Part shown: piece after piece, positions 47,945 through 57,858 of the stretch
How the letters are laid out: every line of letters begins with the position of its first letter
How positions within the stretch are numbered: position 1 is the first letter of the stretch
Source of the DNA: Pseudomonadota bacterium
GTDB taxonomy: Bacteria > Pseudomonadota > Gammaproteobacteria > UBA1113
Direction: 5' to 3'
Assembly (NCBI GenBank): GCA_021782495.1
Contig: JAJXUV010000005.1
Location: 60,928-124,927, forward strand
DNA: 64,000 nucleotides
The notes under the pieces: generated by a model
Told to the model about the DNA's origin: nothing
Seen by the model: the letters and a program-made list of their open reading frames with translations, nothing else
Database searches by the model: none
Made by a program: the position numbers and the translations under genes

Positions 47945-50026
47945 TTAATGCGATAGCCCAGTGCCATCCTTATCTTTTTTTGCCGCTGTTGGGTTAGCGC
48001 CAGGTTGACCACTCGCCGTAGAGCTAGAAGAAGACCTGCTTAAAAAAGAATGATCGTTTGGAAACGTTTTAGAACTGTATGCCCTTATTGCATTAATAGT
48101 GAGTGAGTTTGAAGGATCCCTACCTTTCTTTGCCTCTTCAGCACATCTACGCCAGGCTGCGGCTCTTTGAAGATCTTGCGACAACCACAATCCACTTTCA
48201 TACATCTTCGCTATATTGGCGCACAGTGTTGCTACATTGAATGGCAATGGTAGTTTTGCATCGATTGCTCTTTTTATCGGAGATAAATACTGCTCCGCTA
48301 GAATGGAATTTTGCTGCGTGCCAAATACTCCACCTGCATGCACCATCGCCAATAACAAATACGCACTAAGATGCTTCTCTTCGGCCCTTTTTGCGAAGAA
48401 ATTAAGGAAGGTTTGTTGAAGGCTTTCTTCTATCGCGGCATGGAGCTTCCTCTGCGCGACTATTCCTTCAACAGAGCGTCGTTCTTTTTCAGGGATTTCT
48501 TTTATCTTGTGGATTTCCTCTATTTCGGCTATTGCATTTTCGCTGATTTTTTTTACTCTCTCTACCTTTGCAAATGAGTCTGCAGCCTTTATAAGCGGAT
48601 CGTTTAAAGTCCCCATCAAACAGTGGACTCCGGTTAACAAGTATATTAAGTTCACATGCCCAGCCGATTCTTGCTTGATGCAACCAAAAATGTTCTGATA
48701 AGCTTGCGTATAGTAAGTCCCAGCATCACGAAAAGACACTGGAACACCACATAAACCATATTCATGGATTATGCCAAGATAACAATTGGCTATTGCATGT
48801 TCTTTAGCAGCTGCAGATTTTAGGAAATGATAAGTTCGTTCGTTATTAGGCTCATTGAGCAAAAACATTTCACCTAATTTGAATTGCAATTCGGTATTTC
48901 CTGCTTCAGCCCAACTTAACATCTTCTCAAAAAGATATTCTTTTAATTCTGAATCCTGAGGCACGATATCAAAAATAGTTTGACCCATTTTGTTTCGAAC
49001 ATTAACATCCGCCCCTTCATTCAACAAGCGCTCTATGGTTTTAGACTCCTGAGAAAAAACGGCGTAATGTAGAAGATATGCTTTTAATTTTGAATCCTCA
49101 GGCACTATATTAAAAATAGTTTGACCTCTTTTGTTTTTAGCATCAACATCCGCTCCTAGCGCCAACAAACGCTCTATGACTTCAGACTCGTTAGAAGAAG
49201 AAATAGCATAATGTAAGGGCGTGTTTCCCTCCTTATCTCTAACGTTTACATTCAAAGGCTCACTTTCAGACAATAAATACTGGATAATTTCGACATGTCC
49301 TTTTTCTGCGGCTTTATGCAGTGGAGTACAACCATAACTGTCTTGAGCCCTCATATCTAAACGATACTCCGATGTTAAGACTTTGAATGCTTCAAAACAC
49401 CCATAATACGCTGCATAATGCAAAAGCGTCCTTTTTGTAGAATTGGTAGCATGAGGGTCCAGTCCTTGTTCTGCGGTCAAATACCTAAGTATTTCAATAC
49501 GATTAAAACGAACGGCTCTGAACAAAAGCGTTTCACCGTGTTTATCTTGAATATGCGGATTTAAGCTATAACGGAATATCAAATGTTTCACCATCTTAGG
49601 GTGCCCGCCTTCTGCCGCATCGAACAGAGTCATATCATCTATTGGCAAAGAGGCTGGAATGGCGCTGTCTTCCTTTCCTAGAGCATCCATTTTTGCACCT
49701 TCAGGTAAACTACCTTGGATCAAGTACTCTGCTGCTTCAATATGCCCTGCCCAAACGGCGAAATGCACGGGCATTTTCTTTTTTTTGGTTTTAGCGCGAA
49801 TATCTAATTCAAATTGATGAGTTTCTACCAAATAAGCCAGCGTTTCCTGGTTTCCTCCTGCGGCCGCATAATGCAGAACTGTACGACCATCCTTGTCTAT
49901 TGCAAAAACATTTGCTCCCTTTTTTATTAAAGAAATGATATCTCCCAAAGGCTTTCCTGCTTTAAGACTCTGAAGCAATTTTTGTGTTGGAGATAGATCG
50001 AATAAATTCGCTGCGCGGGAAGCCAT
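47945..50026 (-). CDS. Ankyrin and Sel1 repeat protein, candidate effector
   Basis: A 693-residue soluble protein. Residues about 30-370 contain eight or nine ankyrin repeats ('DGRTVLHYAAAGGNQETLAYL', in part; 'YGCTPLHKAAEKGHVEIIQYL', in part; 'EGNTPLHYAISSSNESEV'). The last two units are near duplicates ('KNKRGQTIFNIVPEDSKLK' and 'RNKMGQTIFDIVPQDSELK'). Residues about 375-460 and 590-650 hold Sel1-like units ('GNTELQFKLGEMFLL', 'ANIAKMYESGLWLSQD'). The tail is Ser-rich then Lys/Asp. Both repeat types bind proteins and are common in Legionella and Coxiella effectors. AAGGA precedes the ATG. Secretion is inferred. Confidence 0.88.
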   Translation of the reverse strand: MASRAANLFDLSPTQKLLQSLKAGKPLGDIISLIKKGANVFAIDKDGRTVLHYAAAGGNQETLAYLVETHQFELDIRAKTKKKKMPVHFAVWAGHIEAAEYLIQGSLPEGAKMDALGKEDSAIPASLPIDDMTLFDAAEGGHPKMVKHLIFRYSLNPHIQDKHGETLLFRAVRFNRIEILRYLTAEQGLDPHATNSTKRTLLHYAAYYGCFEAFKVLTSEYRLDMRAQDSYGCTPLHKAAEKGHVEIIQYLLSESEPLNVNVRDKEGNTPLHYAISSSNESEVIERLLALGADVDAKNKRGQTIFNIVPEDSKLKAYLLHYAVFSQESKTIERLLNEGADVNVRNKMGQTIFDIVPQDSELKEYLFEKMLSWAEAGNTELQFKLGEMFLLNEPNNERTYHFLKSAAAKEHAIANCYLGIIHEYGLCGVPVSFRDAGTYYTQAYQNIFGCIKQESAGHVNLIYLLTGVHCLMGTLNDPLIKAADSFAKVERVKKISENAIAEIEEIHKIKEIPEKERRSVEGIVAQRKLHAAIEESLQQTFLNFFAKRAEEKHLSAYLLLAMVHAGGVFGTQQNSILAEQYLSPIKRAIDAKLPLPFNVATLCANIAKMYESGLWLSQDLQRAAAWRRCAEEAKKGRDPSNSLTINAIRAYSSKTFPNDHSFLSRSSSSSTASGQPGANPTAAKKDKDGTGLSH

Positions 50027-50145
50027 GATTTTTTCCTTTATTATAATAATCTGGCCTAATTTTACTTCAATTCTGAAATGATTGTAAATACGAGGGTTTA
50101 TGCGTACAATAAAATAAACTTTTACTCATTTATAAGGACTTTTTT

Positions 50146-50847
50146 ATGGCTGGCTTTGATAAACGGGTAAATACTTATGAAGAAGCGCTTGCAGGATTAA
50201 AAGACAACTTGACCATTATGATTGGTGGTTTTGGTTTATGTGGCATTCCCGAAGGCTTAATCGCTGCTGTACACCGTATGGGCATCAAAGGTTTAACGTG
50301 TATTTCCAATAACGCCGGCGTGGATGGATTTGGTTTAGGCTTGTGGCTAGAGAAACGACAAATCAAAACCATGATTGCGTCTTATGTGGGTGAAAATGCC
50401 TTATTCGAACAATTGTTATTGTCGGGCGAAATGCAAGTGATTTTAACGCCACAAGGTACGTTGGCAGAAAAAATTCGAGCGGGCGGTGCCGGCATTCCTG
50501 CATTTTACACGGCGACCGGCGTCGGAACACCCGTGGCGGAAGGCAAAGAAACACGCCGCTTTGGTGACAGACAGTACGTATTGGAAGAAGCCTTCCATGC
50601 CGATGTGGCGTTGATCAAAGCGTGGAAAGCCGATCCGCTGGGCAATCTCATTTATCGCAAAACTGCGATGAATTTTAACCCGATGATGGCCACTGCGGCC
50701 AAACTCACCATCGCCGAAGTGGAAGAAATCGTTCCTGTGGGCGCTTTGGATCCAGAACACATTCACACACCGGGCATTTACGTGCACCGCCTCATTCAAG
50801 GACAATTTGAAAAACGCATTGAAAAGCGTATGGTACAACATTCCTAA
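50146..50847 (+). CDS. scoA: 3-oxoacid CoA-transferase subunit A
   Basis: Alpha subunit (233 residues) of succinyl-CoA:3-ketoacid CoA-transferase, which activates acetoacetate with CoA from succinyl-CoA. '[13 protein letters not shown]' (about 25-37) is the CoA-transferase signature; '[13 protein letters not shown]' and '[16 protein letters not shown]' follow. The beta subunit gene starts 38 bases downstream. The pair would feed ketone bodies or polyhydroxybutyrate products into the TCA cycle. Confidence 0.94.
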   Translation: MAGFDKRVNTYEEALAGLKDNLTIMIGGFGLCGIPEGLIAAVHRMGIKGLTCISNNAGVDGFGLGLWLEKRQIKTMIASYVGENALFEQLLLSGEMQVILTPQGTLAEKIRAGGAGIPAFYTATGVGTPVAEGKETRRFGDRQYVLEEAFHADVALIKAWKADPLGNLIYRKTAMNFNPMMATAAKLTIAEVEEIVPVGALDPEHIHTPGIYVHRLIQGQFEKRIEKRMVQHS

Positions 50848-50885
50848 GATCTAAAAATACGAGGCAGCCCAGATAGGAGAGAATC

Positions 50886-51542
50886 ATGCCCTTAAATAGA
50901 GAACAAATCGCCAAGCGCATTGCACTGGAATTAAAAGATGGTTATTACGTGAATCTGGGTATCGGTATTCCGACTTTGGTGGCCAATTACATTCCGGAAA
51001 ACATTGAAGTCATGTTGCAATCCGAAAATGGCTTATTGGGTTTAGGACCTTATCCCAATGAACACGCGCTCGATGCCGATTTGATCAATGCCGGAAAAGA
51101 AACCGTGACAGCCATTCCGGGTGCCGCGTTTTTTTCTTCCGCAGACAGTTTTGTCATGATCCGCGGCGGCCACATCGATTTAACGGTATTGGGCGCTTTT
51201 GAAGTGGATGTACACGGCAATATCGCTTCATGGATGATTCCGGGAAAATTGGTGAAAGGCATGGGCGGTGCCATGGATTTGGTGGCAAGTGCCAGAAACA
51301 TTGTGGTGGCGATGATGCACACCAGCCCCAAAGGAGAATCCAAATTATTGCAAGAATGCACACTGCCTTTAACGGGGATTCATTGCGTGCATAAAATTGT
51401 AACGGATTTAGGGGTATTGACGGTTGAAAATGGTACTTTCAAATTGTTGGAACGCGCGCCCGATGTGAGTGTCGAAGAAATTAAAGCCAAAACGGCAGGA
51501 CCTCTGATCGTAGAAAAAAACATACAAGTGATACAATGTTAA
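50886..51542 (+). CDS. scoB: 3-oxoacid CoA-transferase subunit B
   Basis: Beta subunit (218 residues). The catalytic glutamate is E47 in the 'QSENGLLGLG' motif, which forms the CoA thioester. 'VNLGIGIPTLVANYIP' is the family start, and 'MIRGGHIDLTVLGAFEVD' follows. AGGAG precedes the ATG. Its last four bases overlap the end of the convergent transporter gene. Confidence 0.95.
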   Translation: MPLNREQIAKRIALELKDGYYVNLGIGIPTLVANYIPENIEVMLQSENGLLGLGPYPNEHALDADLINAGKETVTAIPGAAFFSSADSFVMIRGGHIDLTVLGAFEVDVHGNIASWMIPGKLVKGMGGAMDLVASARNIVVAMMHTSPKGESKLLQECTLPLTGIHCVHKIVTDLGVLTVENGTFKLLERAPDVSVEEIKAKTAGPLIVEKNIQVIQC

Positions 51543-52771
51543 TTGCTATCCCTATTTTTTAGACACATGCCCACAATCCCTACAATAAAACACAGAACCC
51601 CTAACAGCGCACACGCTTGCCAGAGTATTCTTGGGCCAAAATATTGGTACACATAAGCCCCCAGACTGGCGCCGATGATTAAACTCCCCGTTAAAGTTTT
51701 TGTAAAATAAGACACGGCTTTGTTTTTTTGACAGACCTTATACAAGGCGCCAATAAAAAATATCTCGCCTAAAGAGTATACCATTGCACTCAATACGACG
51801 ACAGTGAATACATGCCCCAAATTAAAAGCAAAACACCCTAATCCCAATAACAAAGCACCATATCCACTTCTAAATAAGGGATCGCTACGGTGAAACACAA
51901 AGACGATCGGTTTTTGTAAAAAACACAAGATGAAAGCGTGAATCAGCATAAATATCGCTAAGGCTTTTAGACCCCAATCGGGAAATTGCGTCACCAAGTA
52001 AAGGCCGTAGGTGGTGGTTAATTGTGATAACAACAATCCACCTAGAAATAATAGGCTTAAATAAAAAGATTCTGTCAGCCTCGGCCGAAAACCGGCGGCC
52101 CAGTTTCGAAACCAGTTTTTTACTGGGCCCCCGACTGCGGCCTGATGGCCTTGTCGAGGATGACAGCGCCTTCGGTTTACCACCTTCATCGCTTCGTAAT
52201 CTGCACCTTCGGGTGCATCAGTTACGCTAAGCCGTTGTGAAGTAATGAAGCTAAAAAATAAAGACAACCCACTTAACATAAACGCCGTAAAAATTCCCAC
52301 TTTAAAATCCACGATCGGAAATATCAAAATCCCTACCAGTGCCAAAGCCAATCCCATTTCTGAACTCCAGTACAAGGATTTTGTTTGTGGATACGTTGAA
52401 TGTGAAAGGTTTTTTTTAAAAAGTGCACTGCCAAAACCCAATAATACGACATTAAAAATTAAGGGCTCAAAACTTGTCAGGATTAAAAAATTGCCGAGGC
52501 TTAAAATATTGCAGAACAATGCATATACTTGCATTTTCGGTTCATGACTCGAAACTTTAAAATACGTGGCAGCCAAAACGCCTAAACCATAACTCGAAAG
52601 CAATAAACCGCTTTGTACCACACTTAATTTCAGTGTGAGAGCAAAATAAGGCACTAAGAAAAATTGAACGGTACTGGCTGCGACTTGTAATAGATTACAA
52701 AGAAGAGAATAAAAATTGACGGATTGGGAGAGACTATCTTGTTTCAATAATAAGGGAATACTACGTTCCAT
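51539..52771 (-). CDS. MFS-like membrane protein with an in-frame palindromic insert
   Basis: A 411-residue protein with about eleven to twelve hydrophobic spans and a central hydrophilic loop, the layout of a major facilitator transporter. The ATG at 52771 has GGAG upstream; an earlier ATG would translate a REP arm. Between spans six and seven, residues about 202-233 ('RRRCHPRQGHQ', 'AAGFRPRLTES' at the ends) are encoded by a 96-base palindromic element, inserted without breaking the frame. Just before it, codons 'VTDAPEGADYEAMK' contain a hairpin with a TTCG loop. The substrate is unknown. Confidence 0.8.
   Translation of the reverse strand: MERSIPLLLKQDSLSQSVNFYSLLCNLLQVAASTVQFFLVPYFALTLKLSVVQSGLLLSSYGLGVLAATYFKVSSHEPKMQVYALFCNILSLGNFLILTSFEPLIFNVVLLGFGSALFKKNLSHSTYPQTKSLYWSSEMGLALALVGILIFPIVDFKVGIFTAFMLSGLSLFFSFITSQRLSVTDAPEGADYEAMKVVNRRRCHPRQGHQAAVGGPVKNWFRNWAAGFRPRLTESFYLSLLFLGGLLLSQLTTTYGLYLVTQFPDWGLKALAIFMLIHAFILCFLQKPIVFVFHRSDPLFRSGYGALLLGLGCFAFNLGHVFTVVVLSAMVYSLGEIFFIGALYKVCQKNKAVSYFTKTLTGSLIIGASLGAYVYQYFGPRILWQACALLGVLCFIVGIVGMCLKNRDSN
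52071..52166. repeat. 96-bp palindromic element inside a coding region
   Basis: Ends 'TCTGTCAGCCTCG' and 'CGAGGATGACAGC' are inverted with two mismatches, and an inner 'GGCCCAGT'/'ACTGGGCC' stem is present. The ends match the intergenic element at 35777-35959. The length is a multiple of three, so the host frame stays open. Confidence 0.8.
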
Positions 52772-52797
52772 GTTAATATCTCCAATGAAGCAATCAA

Positions 52798-52873
52798 CCG
52801 AGCCGCGACCGTCAGGGAGCGGAGAAAGCGGGCCTCGTTCTTTTTTCACCGCTCCCTGACGGTCGCGGCTCGG
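52798..52873. repeat. REP pair between the MFS-like gene and hldD
   Basis: Arms at 52798-52822 and 52849-52873 (GTCAGGG/CCCTGAC), 26-base spacer. The spacer 'AGAAAGCGGGCC' resembles that of the decayed pair at 56721. Confidence 0.92.
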
Positions 52874-52881
52874 TTATTTCA

Positions 52882-53817
52882 TTATGATTCCTTCCAATAC
52901 GCTTTCACACCTTCTTCGACGGTTTTGAAGGGTTGCTCATAACCTGCCTTTCGCAATAAAGTTAAATCGGCTTCTGTAAAACTTTGATAATGTCCAATTA
53001 AATGCGTCGGGAAAGGAATGTATTCAATCTTACCGCGCCCTGCTTCGTGGATCACGGCACGCGCTACGTCATTAAAGGTTTGAGCACGCCCCGTTCCCAC
53101 ATTAAAAATACCGCGCACTTCTGGATGTTGCCACAACCAGATATTCACCGCGACCACATCGTCGACGTACACGAAATCTCGACGCTGTTCCCCCGCCGCA
53201 TAACCATCGCATCCTTCAAACAATTTTAAAACACTGCCTTCTTTTAATTGCGATTGCCAATGAAAAGCGACACTGGCCATACTGCCTTTGTGTGATTCCC
53301 CTGGACCATAGACATTAAAATAGCGACACCCTGCAATTTGACTTGCGGCTTTGGGCAACAATCGACGCACCCATTGATCGAATAAATATTTTGAATAGCC
53401 ATACACATTGATAGGGCTTTCATAACGTGCTTCTTCTTGAAAGGTCAGACCATTTCCATACACTGCAGCGCTCGAGGCATAAATAAAGGGAATTTCTCGA
53501 TTCAAAGCATAGCTCAAGAGCTGTTTGGAATAGGTGTAATTGTTTTCCATCATGTAATGGCCATTCCATTCCGTGGTCACAGAACAAGCGCCTTCGTGAA
53601 AAATCACGTCTATTTTGTCCTTGTAATGATGCTGTTCTAATTGATGTAAAAAAACGTGTCGATCTTCATAATCGCTGATTTTAGCGCCCACTAAATTTTT
53701 GAATTTTCTGCCATCGCTGAGATCGTCTACCACCAAAATGTATTCAAAACCGTGTGCGTTTAAGCCCTTGATCAAACGACTGCCGATAAACCCTGCTCCG
53801 CCCGTCACGATAATCAT
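52882..53817 (-). CDS. hldD: ADP-L-glycero-D-manno-heptose 6-epimerase
   Basis: Extended short-chain dehydrogenase that epimerises ADP-heptose for the LPS inner core. The 311-residue protein has the NADP motif '[10 protein letters not shown]' (residues 4-13), 'YASSAAVYG' and the catalytic YxxxK in '[11 protein letters not shown]'. The ATG at 53817 overlaps the hldE stop (ATGA). Together with hldE it supplies ADP-L-glycero-D-manno-heptose. Confidence 0.96.
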   Translation of the reverse strand: MIIVTGGAGFIGSRLIKGLNAHGFEYILVVDDLSDGRKFKNLVGAKISDYEDRHVFLHQLEQHHYKDKIDVIFHEGACSVTTEWNGHYMMENNYTYSKQLLSYALNREIPFIYASSAAVYGNGLTFQEEARYESPINVYGYSKYLFDQWVRRLLPKAASQIAGCRYFNVYGPGESHKGSMASVAFHWQSQLKEGSVLKLFEGCDGYAAGEQRRDFVYVDDVVAVNIWLWQHPEVRGIFNVGTGRAQTFNDVARAVIHEAGRGKIEYIPFPTHLIGHYQSFTEADLTLLRKAGYEQPFKTVEEGVKAYWKES

Positions 53818-55286
53818 ACTGGATCCTCCCATTTTGCATTTGTTTTAATTTTATCAACAATGGCCGTCGTCGAATACCCTTCTACAAAGCTAAGAAATTT
53901 TACTTCACCGCCATTGGCCATCACACTTTTAGCGCCGGCAATCATTTTATCTTTCCAATCGCTGCCCTTGACTAAAATATCAGGCAATAAAGTACTGATC
54001 AATTTTTCTGGCGTTTCCTCATCAAAAGGGATCACCCAATCCACTGCTTGCAAAGCGGCTAATACCGTCATTCGATGCACCAAAGAATTAATGGGTCTGT
54101 CAGAACCTTTATTTTGTGCACGCACGGAATCGTCACTGTTCACTGCCACAATTAAATGATCGCCTAAAGCACGCGCTTCTTGTAAATACTGCACATGACC
54201 TGGATGCAGAATGTCAAAACAACCATTGGTCATCACGACTTTGCGACCCTTGCTTTGCGCAGTATGGACTAAAGATTTTAAAGTGTCCTTATCCACAATA
54301 CTGGCGCTACCGCCTTGTTCTACACGCAATTCATGTACAATTTCTTCAGGACTAATGGTGGCGGTTCCCAATTTTGTAACGGCCAATCCTGCTGCGATAT
54401 TGGATAACAACACCGCTTGCGTCCAATCCATACCCGATGCTTTGGCGCAAGCCAGGGTAGCGATCACCGTATCGCCTGCACCGGTAACATCAAATACTTC
54501 TTGTGTATGTGCCGATAAATATGCAGGCTCACCGAATGCCGGCACAAACAACATGCCTTCTTTACCCAAAGTCACTAATATGGTTTCAAATTGATACTGA
54601 TCTAATAAAGCCCGGGCTTTTTGAATGCGTTCTTCTTGTGTATGACAAACGCCCACCACCATTTCGAATTCTTTGCGATTGGGCGTGATTAAGCTTGCAC
54701 CTCTGTAAACGGAGAAATCCATATTCTTGGGATCCACCAATACCATCAAGCCACGCTCTTTTGCTGTGTGTATTATTTCGGTGACATCGTCAATCACGCC
54801 TTTGGCATAATCAGAAATAACCAATACTTGCGCCGCATCCAAGTGCGCTATTAAATCTTGTTTCAAAGAATCTTCTGACGGCGTTTTCTTTTCAAAATCT
54901 AAGCGCAATAATTGTTGATCGTGACTCATGATGCGCAATTTTAGCGTGGTGGGGGTCGTATCCAAATGGCACAAATGCGAAATGACGTGATTTTCCTTCA
55001 ACAACTTTTCTAAATCGTCGCCAGCTTCATCATTTCCACACAATCCAAATAAACGCACTTTAGCGCCCAAAGCGCGAATGCCCAAAGCGACATTACCCGC
55101 GCCGCCTACCGAATGCCGTTTATTTTGCACGTGAACCACGGGGATAGGCGCCTCAGGAGAAATACGATCGGTATCACCAAACCAATACTGGTCTAACATC
55201 ACATCGCCATACACTAAGACTTCGCGCTGACTAAAATCAATTTTTTGACAGTCAATTTTTTGATATTCTGGGGTTTGAATCGACAT
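53814..55286 (-). CDS. hldE: Bifunctional heptose-7-P kinase / heptose-1-P adenylyltransferase
   Basis: Two-domain enzyme of ADP-heptose synthesis, 490 residues (E. coli 477). The N-terminal ribokinase-type domain (about 15-330) shows '[15 protein letters not shown]' and the catalytic '[11 protein letters not shown]'. The C-terminal cytidylyltransferase-type domain (about 350-490) has '[16 protein letters not shown]' with the HxGH motif. It forms a two-gene operon with hldD. Confidence 0.97.
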   Translation of the reverse strand: MSIQTPEYQKIDCQKIDFSQREVLVYGDVMLDQYWFGDTDRISPEAPIPVVHVQNKRHSVGGAGNVALGIRALGAKVRLFGLCGNDEAGDDLEKLLKENHVISHLCHLDTTPTTLKLRIMSHDQQLLRLDFEKKTPSEDSLKQDLIAHLDAAQVLVISDYAKGVIDDVTEIIHTAKERGLMVLVDPKNMDFSVYRGASLITPNRKEFEMVVGVCHTQEERIQKARALLDQYQFETILVTLGKEGMLFVPAFGEPAYLSAHTQEVFDVTGAGDTVIATLACAKASGMDWTQAVLLSNIAAGLAVTKLGTATISPEEIVHELRVEQGGSASIVDKDTLKSLVHTAQSKGRKVVMTNGCFDILHPGHVQYLQEARALGDHLIVAVNSDDSVRAQNKGSDRPINSLVHRMTVLAALQAVDWVIPFDEETPEKLISTLLPDILVKGSDWKDKMIAGAKSVMANGGEVKFLSFVEGYSTTAIVDKIKTNAKWEDPV

Positions 55287-55360
55287 TTATAGCCTCTACT
55301 CAATAGGGGTAGTATGATATCATAAGATCATTGGATTCCACCAGAAAAGAAGCTCAATTT

Positions 55361-56287
55361 GTGAAAAAAATAATCAAATTTATCTCTGGCTATGCCTATT
55401 TGCTCTTGGCACACCTCTTAATCCCGCTGACATGGACAAATTATACGCAGCAACGCTGGATAGGCGAACAACTGGGTTTGTGCTTATTGCGCTTTGATAA
55501 GCGCTCTAGAAATATCGCCACCATCAATATTCAGAAGGCTTTTCCAAGCTTATCTAAAGCAGAACAAAATCAATTGTTAAGGAAAACCTTCATCGCTTCA
55601 GGAATTTCGGCGATGGAAATGTTGTCGATGTTCTATCCGCGCAATCAACATCTATCGGAAAGACTGCGCTCGGTTGAAGGTTTGGAAGCGATACAACAAA
55701 CCATCAATGCAGGTCACAGCGTTTTATTGTTGTTTCCCCATTTAACCAGCGTGTATTTTGCCGGTTATCTTTTGCATCAAAAAACGGGTTTGTCTTTTGG
55801 CATTCAATACAATCCCCCGCGCAATGCCGTGCTGACACGCGTAATGCAAAAGAAAATTGAACGTTATGCTTCTCCCGTCTTCACACGCACGCATTTAAAT
55901 CGCATCGTTCATTTTTTACAAAAACCGAATATACTCTGGTATGCACCTGATTTGGATTTAGGCCGTAAACGCAGTCTCTTTATTGATTTTTTTAATTTTC
56001 CGGCCGCCACCAGCATCGTGACACATGCTTTAGTCGAGAAAACGCGGGCCAAACCCTTTACCATTGCTTTTCACCGAGATGCACAAGGTTATTACGACAT
56101 TCAATTACACGCTTTAACCGGTTTTGGTGAAGGGCCCCCCGAACACGATCTCCGGCAATTAAATGAACGCATAGAAGCCATTGTCCGTCCTTATCCCGAA
56201 CAATATTTGTGGCAATATAAGCGTTACAACACTCGCCCGGAAGGAGAAGAAAAGTTGTATCATAAACGCGAGACACAATTTAACTGA
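55361..56287 (+). CDS. LpxL/HtrB-like acyltransferase, non-canonical motif
   Basis: A 308-residue member of the lipid A late acyltransferase family with an N-terminal membrane segment. 'RFDKRSRNIATINIQKAFP' and 'YAPDLDLGRKRSLFIDFF' follow the family pattern. The catalytic HX4(D/E) motif appears as 'FPHLTSVYF', so the acidic residue is replaced by Tyr. The start is uncertain: GTG at 55361 (AGAAG upstream) or TTG at 55331. It is divergent from hldE. Either it uses a changed active site or it has lost activity. Confidence 0.8.
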   Translation: MKKIIKFISGYAYLLLAHLLIPLTWTNYTQQRWIGEQLGLCLLRFDKRSRNIATINIQKAFPSLSKAEQNQLLRKTFIASGISAMEMLSMFYPRNQHLSERLRSVEGLEAIQQTINAGHSVLLLFPHLTSVYFAGYLLHQKTGLSFGIQYNPPRNAVLTRVMQKKIERYASPVFTRTHLNRIVHFLQKPNILWYAPDLDLGRKRSLFIDFFNFPAATSIVTHALVEKTRAKPFTIAFHRDAQGYYDIQLHALTGFGEGPPEHDLRQLNERIEAIVRPYPEQYLWQYKRYNTRPEGEEKLYHKRETQFN

Positions 56288-56324
56288 GTGTGACATTCAA
56301 TTAATTTTATACTGGAGAATGATG

Positions 56325-56696
56325 ATGTTTAAAAAAGTTGCTTTTACCATGTACCCTGTCGAAGACCTAGCCCGTGCACGTCAATTTTATGAAAAAACCT
56401 TGGGTTTAAAAGTAGGCAAAACCTACATCGAAGACACTTGGATAGAATACGATTTACCCGGCGGAGGGTGTTTCGTTTTGACTTCTGTGGCCAAAGACAT
56501 GAAACCCAGCGAACATTACGGTGGCGTTGTTGCTTTTGAAGTAGAAGATTTAGAAACCTTGATGGCACGCTTAAAAAAAGAAAATGTTCAGGTCAAGTTG
56601 GATATCTTTCATTCTCCTGTCTGTCAAATGTCGGTTATTTACGATTCGGAAGGAAACTTGGTCACTTTGCATCAGTGTCATTCCAAGAAAGAGTAG
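56325..56696 (+). CDS. Glyoxalase/bleomycin-resistance fold protein
   Basis: A 123-residue single vicinal-oxygen-chelate domain. 'FTMYPVEDLARARQFYEKTLGLKV' in part is the typical first beta-alpha unit, and 'VIYDSEGNLVTLHQC' the last strand pair. The reaction cannot be told from the sequence. Of three ATGs in a row the third (56325) has the best spacing to GGAG. Confidence 0.85.
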   Translation: MFKKVAFTMYPVEDLARARQFYEKTLGLKVGKTYIEDTWIEYDLPGGGCFVLTSVAKDMKPSEHYGGVVAFEVEDLETLMARLKKENVQVKLDIFHSPVCQMSVIYDSEGNLVTLHQCHSKKE

Positions 56697-56720
56697 CGCT
56701 CGTACTACATGATGTCCCAA

Positions 56721-56789
56721 CCGAGCCGCGAGGAAGCGGAGAAAGCGGCCCCCATTCTCTTTTCTCCGCTCTCTCACGGCCGCACTCGG
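56721..56789. repeat. Decayed REP pair, convergent genes
   Basis: Arms at 56721-56739 and 56766-56789. The first has lost the ACCGTCAGG centre; the second has CTCTCACGGCCGCACTCGG. This is the most worn pair in the window. Confidence 0.7.
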
Positions 56790-57725
56790 TTAAATATGCC
56801 GACGCAACCAAGCTTTAGCAACAGCACTAATATGCTCATCCTTTAAAGCTACTTCCAACAAATCCTTCTGTGCTGCACTATCTTGTCCACACAATTCCTC
56901 CATTAAGGTTTTCCACGCCGGTAAAAACGGCGCTTCGGGATCTTGAATTGTGTTTAATATGTCATAAATGCGCTGTCTGTAGTAATGAGCAATCGCTTTA
57001 TCCAACCAAAAAACCATTTCAGTGCTCAATCCATATTTGCTGTCAATAGCGCCGGTTTTAAATCCTTTTTCCCACACACTTTTACGCAAATGCACATATT
57101 CCTGACCATACAAATCATTGACCAAAGTCATGCATTGCTCTGCTATTTCAGAAGCTTTCGCACTGTGTGGATCGGTGTTTACATGCAGTGCGACCACTCT
57201 GCACAAATCCGCCCACGCTTTTTCAAAGGCTTCTTTTGTCTTATTATCTGAACCCGCTAATTTCTTCTGAAACTCTGCATATTGTCTTAACTCACTTTCA
57301 GACAAAACCTTTTTTGCCCAGGATTCATTCACCTCTTCTATCATTTTATACACTCCTATCATTTCTATGGCTTTTTGCCAAGGGATTTCTAGACTCTTGT
57401 CCATTGCCGCGACAATCTTTTGCAATACTGTTTGTGCATTGAGCAAGGTTTCTGCTTTTTCCTGCAAAAACTTCACTTGCTCTGTGAAAGGCTGTAAGGC
57501 ATCCTTTTCATTTTTTAGTAACAACTTAATTTGCGTTAAACTAAAACCAAAAAATTTCAGGGCAATAATACGCTGCAATTTCAACAAATCTGCCTCGGAA
57601 TAAACGCGATACCCATTGCTTAAGCGTAAACTGGGTTTTAACAAACCAATGCGATCGTAATGATGCAAAGTGCGCACAGAGACGTCCGTTAATTGACTCA
57701 GTTCTTTCACATACCATTGGTTCAT
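56790..57725 (-). CDS. MerR-family regulator with TipAS domain
   Basis: A 311-residue regulator. Residues 1-70 form the winged helix of MerR proteins ('SVRTLHHYDRIGLLKPSLR', 'SNGYRVYSEADL'), followed by a coiled-coil dimer helix (about 76-110). The C-terminal half (about 180-305) resembles the TipAS ligand domain ('GFKTGAIDSKYGLSTEM'), which in TipA binds thiopeptide antibiotics. The promoter has the stretched 19-base spacer typical of MerR targets, so it probably controls itself. Confidence 0.88.
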   Translation of the reverse strand: MNQWYVKELSQLTDVSVRTLHHYDRIGLLKPSLRLSNGYRVYSEADLLKLQRIIALKFFGFSLTQIKLLLKNEKDALQPFTEQVKFLQEKAETLLNAQTVLQKIVAAMDKSLEIPWQKAIEMIGVYKMIEEVNESWAKKVLSESELRQYAEFQKKLAGSDNKTKEAFEKAWADLCRVVALHVNTDPHSAKASEIAEQCMTLVNDLYGQEYVHLRKSVWEKGFKTGAIDSKYGLSTEMVFWLDKAIAHYYRQRIYDILNTIQDPEAPFLPAWKTLMEELCGQDSAAQKDLLEVALKDEHISAVAKAWLRRHI

Positions 57726-57747
57726 CGTGTTTTACTCCTTAACCTGC

Positions 57748-57778
57748 AAGATAGGCTATGACGCTGCGTTAGAGTCAA
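57748..57778 (-). promoter_or_regulatory. MerR-type promoter with 19-base spacer
   Basis: TTGACT (57778-57773), a 19-base spacer and TATCTT (57753-57748) on the minus strand. The spacer contains the partial dyad 'TAACGCAGCGTCA'. It lies 22 bases before the regulator's ATG. Confidence 0.7.
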
Positions 57779-57858
57779 GCCTTTTTTCGAAAAAATATTG
57801 ATCATAGTATAACTGGTTGTTTTATGATATAATTTTTTTATTTTGGAGAGTAGCCTCA

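Noticed and set aside
50443..50841. Minus-strand frame of 132 codons opposite scoA
   Set aside because: Antisense to a clear CoA-transferase gene, with His/Arg-rich shadow composition.
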